From NCBI GenBank assembly GCA_031272565.1, contig JAISTN010000042.1, positions 1 to 6,402 of the forward strand: DNA of 6,402 nt, read 5' to 3'. The stretch comes from Bifidobacteriaceae bacterium. GTDB lineage: Bacteria > Actinomycetota > Actinomycetes > Actinomycetales > WQXJ01. The translations under genes were made by a program, and so were the position numbers. The notes below the pieces were generated by a model. The model did not search any database. It was not told where the DNA came from and worked only from the letters and a program-made list of their open reading frames with translations. Positions 1 to 5,789 of the stretch are shown here, one piece after another (the first letter of the stretch is position 1; the number at the start of each line of letters is the position of its first letter).

Positions 1-1
1 A

Positions 2-15
2 AAGTGGTTCCACTT
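2..15. promoter_or_regulatory. Short inverted repeat upstream of the ATPase gene
   Basis: AAGTGG (2-7) and CCACTT (10-15) form a perfect 6-base inverted repeat around a TT centre, 35 bases before the TTG start at 51. Its size and place suit an operator for a dimeric DNA-binding protein, or a small hairpin in the leader. The stem is too short, and lacks a T-tract, to be called a terminator. The role is inference only, and the promoter may lie upstream of the window. Confidence 0.3.
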
Positions 16-37
16 AGTCAAGCGTTCGCGATTCTTC

Positions 38-44
38 GGAAGGA
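38..44 (+). promoter_or_regulatory. Ribosome binding site deciding the TTG start
   Basis: GGAAGGA lies six bases before the TTG at 51. The reading frame is open only back to a TAG at 15-17 and contains no ATG or GTG between that stop and position 51, so this site supports the TTG as the start. The protein then begins MERRLERDLVAWQ, which reaches the Walker A loop at residue 26, a usual distance for this family. Confidence 0.65.
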
Positions 45-50
45 CTTGCG

Positions 51-1346
51 TTGGAGCGGCGGTTGGAGCGGGATCTGGTGGCCTGGCAACAACGGACCAC
101 CGGGCGCTCACCCCTGGTCTTGTTTGGTGCTCGCCAGGTCGGCAAAACTCATCTCCTGCGGCAGTTCGGGCAGCGCTACCGCAACGTCGCCTACGTCAAC
201 TTTGAGGCCACAGCCGCCGCCCGTTCGTTCTTCGACGGCGATTTGGACCCGCGGCGGCTCCTGGGCCTGCTGGAAGCAGAGACCCGCCAGGCCATCACAC
301 CGGGCGAGACCCTGGTCATCCTGGACGAGGTCCAGGCTTGCCCAGTGGCCCTGACGGCCATGAAGTACTTCCGCGAACAGGCACCGCAGTATCACATCGC
401 CTGCGCCGGCAGCTTGCTGGGCGTATCGGTCCAACGCGACCGGGCGTCATTTCCGGTTGGCAACGTGACGTCAATGACGCTGCACCCACTGGATTTCGAA
501 GAGTACCTGTGGGCGCGGGACGAAGCGCGTTTGGCCACCGCTATCCGCGAGGCGTTCGCCGCCAGCGAACCGCTGCCGCAGGGGCTGCATGACCGGGCGC
601 TTGACTACTACCGGACGTACCTTGTGACCGGTGGCATGCCGGCGGCGGTGGTCCGCACGGTTGAGACGGGCAGCCTGCAGACGGTCGGCGAAGTCCAAGA
701 GCAGATTCTCAACGACTATGTCGCGGACATGGTCAAGTACGCCACGACCACTGAAGCCGTGCGGATCCGGTCCGCCTTCGCTTCCTTGCCAGCGCAGTTG
801 GCCAAGGACAACCGAAAGTTCCAATACAAGGTGGTCCGGCGCGGCGGCACCGCAACCATCTTCGGTCCGGCCATCGATTGGCTTTGCTCCGCCGGGCTTG
901 TCCTCAAATGCTCCCGGGTTAACCAAGCGACGGTGCCGCTACCGGCCCAAGTTGATCTGGCCAGCTTCAAGCTGTACATGGGCGACATCGGGCTGTTGAC
1001 CCACATGTCCGCCATGCCCCAGTCTGCCGTGCTGGCGGCCAGCCTGGTGGACCACACCTTCCTGGGCGCCCTCGCCGAAAACTATGTGGCCCAGGCGCTG
1101 GCCGCCAACGGACACACGCCCCGCTATTGGACCTCCGAGGGCAAAGCGGAGGTCGACTTCATCCTCCAACTGGATTCTGACATCGTGGGCGTAGAAGTCA
1201 AGGCCGGCCACCGGACCCAGTCCAAGAGCCTGGGCGTCCTGGCGAACCGCTACCGCGTGGCCTACTCGATCCGGTTCTCGGCCAAGAACTTCGGTGCCGC
1301 CGGCGGCATCCGCCCTGTCCCCCTGTACGCCGCCTTTTGCGTCTGA
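51..1346 (+). CDS. AAA-family ATPase with C-terminal DUF4143 domain
   Basis: A 431-residue ATP-binding protein of the AAA_14/DUF4143 type. Walker A is GARQVGKT (residues 26-33) and Walker B is LVILDEVQ (88-95, D92-E93). A sensor-like AGSLLGV lies at 119-125, and MTLHPLDFEEYL at 142-153 is typical of the family. The C-terminal half has the DUF4143 signatures GDIGLL (311-316) and LAENYVAQAL (341-350), then EVDF (367-370) and VEVKAG (381-386). D369, E382 and K384 resemble a PD-(D/E)xK nuclease core. The length is normal for the family, and there is no signal peptide or membrane segment, so it should be cytoplasmic. The start is TTG at 51, supported by GGAAGGA upstream. These proteins are common, often multicopy, in bacteria and archaea, and their cellular role is poorly defined. 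The gene stands alone, 485 bases ahead of the toxin operon, so I see no functional link to it. It is followed by a repeat array whose units resemble its own start region. Confidence 0.93.
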   Translation: MERRLERDLVAWQQRTTGRSPLVLFGARQVGKTHLLRQFGQRYRNVAYVNFEATAAARSFFDGDLDPRRLLGLLEAETRQAITPGETLVILDEVQACPVALTAMKYFREQAPQYHIACAGSLLGVSVQRDRASFPVGNVTSMTLHPLDFEEYLWARDEARLATAIREAFAASEPLPQGLHDRALDYYRTYLVTGGMPAAVVRTVETGSLQTVGEVQEQILNDYVADMVKYATTTEAVRIRSAFASLPAQLAKDNRKFQYKVVRRGGTATIFGPAIDWLCSAGLVLKCSRVNQATVPLPAQVDLASFKLYMGDIGLLTHMSAMPQSAVLAASLVDHTFLGALAENYVAQALAANGHTPRYWTSEGKAEVDFILQLDSDIVGVEVKAGHRTQSKSLGVLANRYRVAYSIRFSAKNFGAAGGIRPVPLYAAFCV

Positions 1347-1424
1347 CGCCACCCGCAGGCATCCCATCGACCTGACGCCACCAACCAAGCCGCCCCGCGG
1401 GCCATCCCCGGCCAATCCGTCCCC

Positions 1425-1651
1425 GGCCATGCGGAGAGACTTACGGTAGTCCAGCACCATCCCACGGCCCATGCGGAGAGACTTACGGTAGTCCAGGGGC
1501 CGCCATCGGCCATGCGGAGAGAGTTGCCGCACTTTTCGGCCCAGAAAACAACCACAAGTCTCTCCGCGCCGCTTAATGGGGGCTCAGAACTACCGCAAGT
1601 CTCTCCGGAATGCCCGATGCCGCCCGCTGGACTACCACAAGTCTCTCCGCC
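1425..1651. repeat. Inverted array of six ~42-base-period repeats
   Basis: A core close to GCGGAGAGACTTRYGGTAGT appears three times on the plus strand (1429-1454, 1471-1496 and a degenerate copy at 1512-1532). It appears three times in the opposite orientation (1551-1567, 1589-1607, 1627-1650). Spacing between neighbours is 40-43 bases, except across the centre. The spacers are partly conserved as well: the one after copy 2 (GGGCCGCCATCGGCCAT) resembles the reverse complement of the one between copies 5 and 6 (GCGGGCGGCATCGGGCAT). The true unit is therefore about 42 bases, tandem on each arm, with the arms inverted around about 1540. The whole block is a roughly 220-base imperfect palindrome. 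Inversion within the array, and spacers that are related and shorter than the repeats, argue against CRISPR. The function is unknown; protein-binding sites, a cruciform, or remnants of a small mobile repeat are possible. Confidence 0.85.
1514..1567. repeat. Central stem of the inverted array
   Basis: GCGGAGAGA (1514-1522) pairs perfectly with TCTCTCCGC (1559-1567). After a single G-G mismatch, TTG (1524-1526) pairs with CAA (1555-1557), giving 12 pairs in a 13-position stem. The 28-base loop (1527-1554) is less G/C-rich than its surroundings. This is where the direct and inverted arms of the array meet. The stem is followed by no T-tract, so an intrinsic terminator is not supported. Confidence 0.6.
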
Positions 1652-1701
1652 TTGGCCTTGGGGGTGCCGTTCAGTTCACCTCAGCCGCCAGGCCCCCCCA
1701 A

Positions 1702-1737
1702 CCCTCAAGTCCCCATTGGCCCATGGGGACTTGGGGG
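1702..1737. repeat. Strong hairpin upstream of the toxin operon
   Basis: CAAGTCCCCAT (1706-1716) and ATGGGGACTTG (1723-1733) are perfect complements around the six-base loop TGGCCC. The stem extends outward through a T-G wobble and three C-G pairs to 1702 and 1737, about 15 pairs in all. No T-tract follows, so it is not a standard intrinsic terminator. It could still stop transcription from upstream, or act as a structured leader of the toxin mRNA if the promoter lies before it. The stem ends about 95 bases before the toxin start. Confidence 0.7.
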
Positions 1738-1743
1738 GACTTG

Positions 1744-1760
1744 ATGGGGTGGGTCCCCAT
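1744..1760. repeat. Second hairpin, competing with the first
   Basis: ATGGGG (1744-1749) pairs with CCCCAT (1755-1760) around a five-base loop. The same sequence words recur nearby: GTCCCCAT at 1709-1716, 1753-1760 and 1767-1774; GGGGACTTG at 1725-1733 and 1735-1743. Several alternative pairings with the first hairpin are therefore possible. Whether this matters for expression is unknown. Confidence 0.45.
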
Positions 1761-1817
1761 GGAGTTGTCCCCATCGCGCGGGGCCCAGCCAATCAATAGA
1801 CTCGGAGCGTTCCCCCC

Positions 1818-1823
1818 AGGAGG
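1818..1823 (+). promoter_or_regulatory. Ribosome binding site of toxin 1
   Basis: AGGAGG, a full-strength Shine-Dalgarno site, sits eight bases before the ATG at 1832. It fixes the start of the first toxin gene and argues against any longer reading frame through the repeat region. Confidence 0.85.
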
Positions 1824-1831
1824 TTCGCCCC

Positions 1832-3061
1832 ATGGCTTTTTCAGGCCTGACCGATGTCGATGCGGCCGCCCGCGCCGCCAAACAGTTGCGCACCCAGGCG
1901 ACCGCCATCACCAGCCTGTCCGGTGCGATCAGCGGCATCATCTCCCGGCTGCACGGGGCCGGCTGGGTAGGAGGCGACGCCACCCAGTTCGCCACCAACG
2001 ACTGGCCCAAGGCCCGCAAGCAGTTCGCCACCTTGGGCCAAGCCATCACGGGCCTGGCGGACGAACTGGACCGGCAGATCGCCGAACAAGCCGAGGCCTC
2101 CAAAGCCGACCCGTCCACCACCGCCACCGGCGGCGGCGGGGCCGATACCACCCAAGTCCAAGAACCGGTCGGCCCCATCTACCCCGACCTGCCGGTTTCA
2201 GAACCAGTGGGCCTGCCCGATGGCGACACGCCGGACGGCATGCGGCCCAGTTGGTGGCCGTTCAACTGGTGGTTCAGTTCCTACACCCCCGAACCGTGGG
2301 AGGCGGAACAGCGCACCGTGCTGGCCAACTCGGGTTGGAGCGAGCACACCCAAGTGGACCTGATCCGCCAGGTCTACCTGCTGCCGGACGACTACCGGGC
2401 CGTCTTCCTGGAGCACCTGGGTGAACTGTCCTACGTCCAGAACGCGAGCGGCTTCTACACCTCCAGCACCCAGACAGTCAGCATGGACATGGCAGAAGAC
2501 CCCAACGACCCGCGCGGGCCGTTCTATACCTTCTTCCATGAGACGGGCCACGGCGTGGACGACCTAGAGGACCCCACCGGCGGCTTCCTGACCCGCACCT
2601 ACACCAACGACCAAGGCCAAACCCTGCACGACACCCTGGTCGCTGACGTCCGCGCCGACCTGACGGACACCGTGCAGGACTTTTCGAACGACCCGGCCCA
2701 GCAGACCCGGGTGGTGGACGCCATCATCAACCACGACACGGCCAACCTGGCCGCGGCCGACCAGACCGTGCTGACAGCCCTCCAAACCGAATACGCCCAC
2801 CAGTTGCGCAACCACAACGTGGCCAGCGACATCTACGGCGGCATCACCGACAACGTCATCCGGGCCAACTGGGGCCACGACGATCCCAACTACTGGTACG
2901 ACACCCAAGGCAACTCCACCGGCAGGCAGGAACTCGAGTTCTTTGCCGGCGCCTTTGCCGAACAGGCCATGCCCGGCCGGCCTGACACGTCCCTGTACAC
3001 CTTTTTCCCAACCAGCGCCGTATTTGTCGAGGACATGGTCCACGACATGGCCACCAACTAG
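1832..3061 (+). CDS. WXG-domain secreted toxin with lethal-factor-like metallopeptidase domain (toxin 1)
   Basis: A 409-residue two-part protein. Residues 1-92 form a WXG100-like helical hairpin: an amphipathic helix, the W45-V46-G47 turn with GGDATQFATNDW after it, and a second helix to about 92. This is the targeting module of type VII secretion substrates. There is no Sec signal peptide, and I see no clear YxxxD/E tail motif after the second helix. A Gly/Pro/Thr-rich linker (93-140) and a Trp-rich patch (WWPFNWW, 141-147) follow. The C-terminal domain carries HETGH (236-240) in the context FFHETGHGVDD, and LEFFAGAFAEQ (368-378), where E369 is the likely third zinc ligand. This matches the HEFGHAVDD and EFFAEAF pattern known from anthrax lethal factor (peptidase family M34). 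SDIYGGIT (332-339) and GHDDPNYWY (348-356) are shared with toxin 2. I infer a secreted protease toxin; its target is unknown. It is the first gene of a four-gene operon, and its immunity candidate starts 9 bases after its stop. Confidence 0.85.
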   Translation: MAFSGLTDVDAAARAAKQLRTQATAITSLSGAISGIISRLHGAGWVGGDATQFATNDWPKARKQFATLGQAITGLADELDRQIAEQAEASKADPSTTATGGGGADTTQVQEPVGPIYPDLPVSEPVGLPDGDTPDGMRPSWWPFNWWFSSYTPEPWEAEQRTVLANSGWSEHTQVDLIRQVYLLPDDYRAVFLEHLGELSYVQNASGFYTSSTQTVSMDMAEDPNDPRGPFYTFFHETGHGVDDLEDPTGGFLTRTYTNDQGQTLHDTLVADVRADLTDTVQDFSNDPAQQTRVVDAIINHDTANLAAADQTVLTALQTEYAHQLRNHNVASDIYGGITDNVIRANWGHDDPNYWYDTQGNSTGRQELEFFAGAFAEQAMPGRPDTSLYTFFPTSAVFVEDMVHDMATN

Positions 3062-3070
3062 GAGCCAACC

Positions 3071-3709
3071 ATGCCCATTGTTTGCACCGACAACGAAGAC
3101 GCCCGGGTGGTGGTGGCCCGCACCGTCCGCGACCTGGGCCTGACCAGCCAAGACACCAGCGGCGTCGACCTGGCCCGGGCCTTGTTCCCCGGCGGCTACT
3201 TCTTTGGCGGCACCGCCGATGACGCCCGCCGGCTGATCGCCCAACATGCCGCCGCGCATCCGCAGGACTACGCCTACCTGCGCAACAACCCCAGCCAGGA
3301 CGGCCCATTCCCGGTTGGCCCAGACGCTCCCGCCTGGCGCCACCTGCTGGTAGACGTCGAGGATCACGCGGGAACCCGGACTGGTTTGGTGTTGGACGCC
3401 GCCACCGGCCAGGCTTGCTCCGGCCGACGGTGGTACATGCCGGCTTACGCCACGGTGACGCCGCTGGACACCGCGCAAGTGGGCGCCATCGGCGGCCTGC
3501 TGGCGGACCACCTGCCCGGCTGGCAGCACCGCTACCAGGGCGAACCGGGCGGACAGCCCCAGGGCTACGCGACCTGGACGGTGGCGGTCGCACTAGCGGA
3601 CGCCAGCCTGTGGCGCTACGAGTCGGTGTGGCGGTTCCGCAACGCCCCCGCGGACCTGGCGGCGGTGGTGGACGGCCTGTTCGCCGCGGCCGGCCTGACA
3701 AGGAGTTGA
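3071..3709 (+). CDS. Putative immunity protein for toxin 1, no export signal
   Basis: A 212-residue protein of no family I recognise. It starts nine bases after the toxin 1 stop, with AGGAG (3060-3064) overlapping that stop and an in-frame TAG at 3059-3061 ruling out a longer start. Its residues from about 67 to the end are homologous to the mature part of the lipoprotein at 4860-5780. Shared blocks are NP (73-74), RRWY (119-122, RTWY in the lipoprotein), HLPGW (147-151), SLWRYES (179-185) and VVDGLFAAAG (199-208). It has no signal peptide, lipobox or membrane segment, so it should stay in the cytoplasm. Its N-terminal 60 or so residues have no match in the lipoprotein. Position after a toxin, small size and acidic character make immunity the best guess. 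A secretion chaperone or an accessory of the toxin is the alternative. Confidence 0.72.
   Translation: MPIVCTDNEDARVVVARTVRDLGLTSQDTSGVDLARALFPGGYFFGGTADDARRLIAQHAAAHPQDYAYLRNNPSQDGPFPVGPDAPAWRHLLVDVEDHAGTRTGLVLDAATGQACSGRRWYMPAYATVTPLDTAQVGAIGGLLADHLPGWQHRYQGEPGGQPQGYATWTVAVALADASLWRYESVWRFRNAPADLAAVVDGLFAAAGLTRS
3700..3705 (+). promoter_or_regulatory. Ribosome binding site of toxin 2, inside the upstream gene
   Basis: AAGGAG lies within the last codons of the upstream immunity gene and nine bases before the ATG at 3715. It fixes that ATG as the start of toxin 2, although the frame stays open further upstream (an ATG-like start at 3415 exists in-frame). The 5-base gap between the two genes suggests translational coupling. 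Confidence 0.85.
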
Positions 3710-3714
3710 GTCCG

Positions 3715-4863
3715 ATGGCGTTTTCTGGCTTGACCGATGTCGATGCGGCCGTCCGCGCCGCCAAGCAGCTACGAACTCAATCGACCACCATCACCAGCCT
3801 GTCCGGTGCGATCAGCGGCATCATCTCCCGGCTGCACGGGGCCGGCTGGGTGGGGGGCGACGCCACCCAGTTCGCCACCAACGACTGGCCCAAGGCCCGC
3901 AAGCAGTTCGCCACCCTGGCGGAGGCGGTCACCCACCTGGCGGACGAACTCGACCGGCAGATCGCGGAGCAGGCCGAGGCCTCGAAGGCCGATGCGGACC
4001 TGGCGCCGACAGGTGGCGGCCTGCCCGCTGGCCCATCACCGGATGGTGATCCGACGCCCAGCCCTACACCGGAAGCCGACCAGCCTGTCGAAGGCGAATG
4101 GGCGGATTACCTGCGCACTACCTTGTCCGAAGAACTCTCGGCTCAAGAAATCGAGGACCTGATAAACCAGATCGACCAGGCCCCGGAACCGTACCGGTCC
4201 TTGTTCATGGAGCACTACGATGAGTTCTCCTACAAACAAGATACAAGCGGCTTCTACAATCCGGTGTTTGACAGCATCCACCTCGACTTCACCACCGATG
4301 CCAACGACCCACGGGGCCCCTTCTATACGGTGTTGCATGAGTTTGGTCACGGCATTGATGACAAGGAGAAGTGGTTCGGCATGGAGACAGGGTCCTATGA
4401 GATCGACGGGCAGAACCTATATGAGACGCTGAGGGCCGATGTGGAAGCGGACCTGACCAATACGGTTACCCAGTACTCCACTGATCCAGACCAACGGGCC
4501 CGGGTGGTGGACGCCATCATGAACCGTACAACAGATCAGCTTTCAGCAGACGATGCGCAAGTCTTAGCAGATCTCCAGGGCTACTACAGCACCGCACTCG
4601 CAGGCGCCAACGCCAACGTCGCCTCAGACATCTACGGCGGCATTACGAACAACGTCATTATGGGTGACTACGGCCATAGGGACGACCCATACTACTGGTA
4701 CGGCTTGTTTGGCAACCCCACCGGAGCCCAGGCAGAGGAGTTCTTTGCTGGTTTCTATGCCGAACAGATGATGCCGAGCGGGCCCGATTCGACCCTCAGC
4801 CAGTACTTCCCGAATTCGACCGCCTTCTGCGAGCAGATGGCCCAAGACATGGCGGACTCATGA
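3715..4863 (+). CDS. WXG-domain secreted toxin with lethal-factor-like metallopeptidase domain (toxin 2)
   Basis: A 382-residue paralogue of toxin 1. Residues 1-93 differ from toxin 1 at only seven positions (13, 23, 25, 69, 70, 72, 74) and carry the same W45-V46-G47 turn, so both should use the same secretion route. A Pro/Gly-rich linker (about 97-125) leads to the catalytic domain. That domain has LHEFGHGIDD with zinc motif HEFGH (208-212), identical to the HEFGH of anthrax lethal factor, and EEFFAGFYAEQ (341-351) with E342 as the likely third ligand. SDIYGGIT (304-311) and a GH...DDPYYWY block (320-329) precede it; Y329 lies 13 residues before E342, as Y356 does before E369 in toxin 1. The catalytic half is well diverged from toxin 1 and uses more A/T-ending codons than its neighbours, especially around 4390-4650. 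I infer a secreted zinc protease toxin with a different partner or target preference. It overlaps the next gene by 4 bases. Confidence 0.85.
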   Translation: MAFSGLTDVDAAVRAAKQLRTQSTTITSLSGAISGIISRLHGAGWVGGDATQFATNDWPKARKQFATLAEAVTHLADELDRQIAEQAEASKADADLAPTGGGLPAGPSPDGDPTPSPTPEADQPVEGEWADYLRTTLSEELSAQEIEDLINQIDQAPEPYRSLFMEHYDEFSYKQDTSGFYNPVFDSIHLDFTTDANDPRGPFYTVLHEFGHGIDDKEKWFGMETGSYEIDGQNLYETLRADVEADLTNTVTQYSTDPDQRARVVDAIMNRTTDQLSADDAQVLADLQGYYSTALAGANANVASDIYGGITNNVIMGDYGHRDDPYYWYGLFGNPTGAQAEEFFAGFYAEQMMPSGPDSTLSQYFPNSTAFCEQMAQDMADS

Positions 4864-5780
4864 GCCAGCGGCGGGCTAGGACACGGTGGGCACTGCGCCT
4901 GGCACTGACCAGCGGGCTGGCCCTGGGTTTGGCCGCCTGCGGCTCGGGGCCAGGTGGCGGGGACGGCGGTACGCCCACGGCTGGCCAGTCCACGGTGGGC
5001 ACGCCAACGCCGGACACGACACCGGCCACGGCCAACCCCGATCAGTCAACACCGGCCGCCTCGGCAACGCCCAGCCCGGACGCGGCAGACCTGCCCCGGT
5101 CCCGGCCCACCATGACCAACCTGGAAGAGGGCATGACCTACCTCCCCGACGAGCTGCGCCAACTGGTCCAAGACTGCGCCATCACACCAGAGCAGACCTA
5201 CCAGATCCCCCTGTACCTGGCCTGGAGCGGGCCCTGGCCGGCTAGCTGCGACGCAGCCATCCAGGCGATCGACAGCTACCGGGACAACCCCGGCCCCGCC
5301 ATGGACTTCCTCTACTCCAACCCGGGCGGCGAGACCACCCTGCCCGCCATCGGGCAACCGCGCTATGTACTGTTGATAACCCAACCAACCGACCAAGACC
5401 AAGGCCCCGCGCTGCTGTTCGACCTGGAGCAGATGACCGTCCTAGACGACCCGACCGGCCGCACCTGGTATTCGACCCAGAACGTGAACCGGCCAGAACC
5501 GGCGCCGCTGGACGCCAGCCAGGTGACGGCGCTGAGCGAACTGCTGGAGGCCCACCTGCCCGGCTGGGACTACTGGTATTCCGGTGCCGAACCGGCCAAC
5601 GGCGGCCCCGCCGCCTATAGCGAATGGTCCTTGACCGTGGTGCTACAGGACTATTCGCTGTGGCGATTCGAATCGGCCGAACCCCAGGTCAGGGCCCCGG
5701 GCGACCTGGACGAAGTAGTGGACGGCCTGTATGCCATCGCCGGGACGGCCTACCCCACGCCAGCCGCCACCGCCGGCTAG
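4860..5780 (+). CDS. Putative immunity lipoprotein for toxin 2
   Basis: A 306-residue predicted lipoprotein. The N-terminus has a basic start (RRARTR, 4-9), a hydrophobic stretch and the lipobox L24-A25-A26-C27, so Cys27 should be lipidated and the protein anchored outside the cytoplasmic membrane. A Gly/Pro/Thr/Ala-rich linker (28-80) follows. The rest is homologous to the protein at 3071-3709: SNP (153-155), RTWY (201-204), HLPGW (232-236), SLWRFES (266-272) and VVDGLYAIAG (286-295). It has two Cys in the mature domain, C106 and C130, that the cytoplasmic paralogue lacks, so a disulfide is possible. The start ATG overlaps the toxin 2 stop as ATGA. No good Shine-Dalgarno site precedes it, so translation is probably coupled. 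Surface placement would suit defence against a toxin arriving from outside. A role as toxin-secretion accessory or ordinary surface lipoprotein is possible. Confidence 0.75.
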   Translation: MSQRRARTRWALRLALTSGLALGLAACGSGPGGGDGGTPTAGQSTVGTPTPDTTPATANPDQSTPAASATPSPDAADLPRSRPTMTNLEEGMTYLPDELRQLVQDCAITPEQTYQIPLYLAWSGPWPASCDAAIQAIDSYRDNPGPAMDFLYSNPGGETTLPAIGQPRYVLLITQPTDQDQGPALLFDLEQMTVLDDPTGRTWYSTQNVNRPEPAPLDASQVTALSELLEAHLPGWDYWYSGAEPANGGPAAYSEWSLTVVLQDYSLWRFESAEPQVRAPGDLDEVVDGLYAIAGTAYPTPAATAG

Positions 5781-5789
5781 GGCCGCCCC

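Larger units (their letters stand above)
1347..1831. other. 485-base non-coding region with repeats and hairpins
   Basis: No convincing gene lies between the ATPase and the first toxin. From 1347 to about 1424 I see only short C-rich direct repeats: CTGACGCCACC at 1343-1353 and again at 1372-1382. Positions 1425-1651 hold the inverted repeat array, 1702-1760 the strong hairpins, and 1818-1823 the ribosome binding site of toxin 1. Frames reading through this stretch repeat the peptide DYRKSLR because the repeats keep a 42-base phase, so they look like translated repeats, not genes. No clear -35/-10 pair was found, although the operon promoter is expected here. Confidence 0.75.

Noticed and set aside
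1343..1382. Direct repeat CTGACGCCACC overlapping the ATPase stop and repeated 29 bases later
   Set aside because: Eleven bases in a G/C-rich region, only two copies and no mobile gene between them; too little to call an attachment site.
1425..1651. Possible CRISPR array
   Set aside because: The copies change orientation half-way, the spacers are related to each other and only about 15-20 bases, and no cas gene is present.
1765..1799. Possible promoter (TTGTCC and CAATAG) before toxin 1
   Set aside because: The spacing is about 23 bases, too long for a usual -35/-10 pair, and the boxes are weak matches.
1576..2424. Long plus-strand frame through the repeat region and into toxin 1, and minus-strand frames at 939-1555
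   Set aside because: They repeat DYRKSLR because the repeats hold a 42-base phase, are Arg/Pro-rich elsewhere as expected of shadow frames in GC-rich DNA, and overlap well-supported genes.
2632..3529. Long minus-strand frames opposite toxin 1 and its partner
   Set aside because: Composition is Gly/Val/Arg-rich as expected from the antisense of GC-rich coding DNA, and the plus-strand genes are supported by motifs and paralogy.
3415..3714. 100-residue N-terminal extension of toxin 2
   Set aside because: It overlaps the immunity gene in another frame and has shadow-like Arg/Gly/Pro content. The AAGGAG at 3700-3705 and the match with the toxin 1 N-terminus fix the start at 3715.
5774..5785. Possible bidirectional terminator between the convergent genes
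   Set aside because: Only a four-base CGGC/GCCG stem with no T-tract on either strand.
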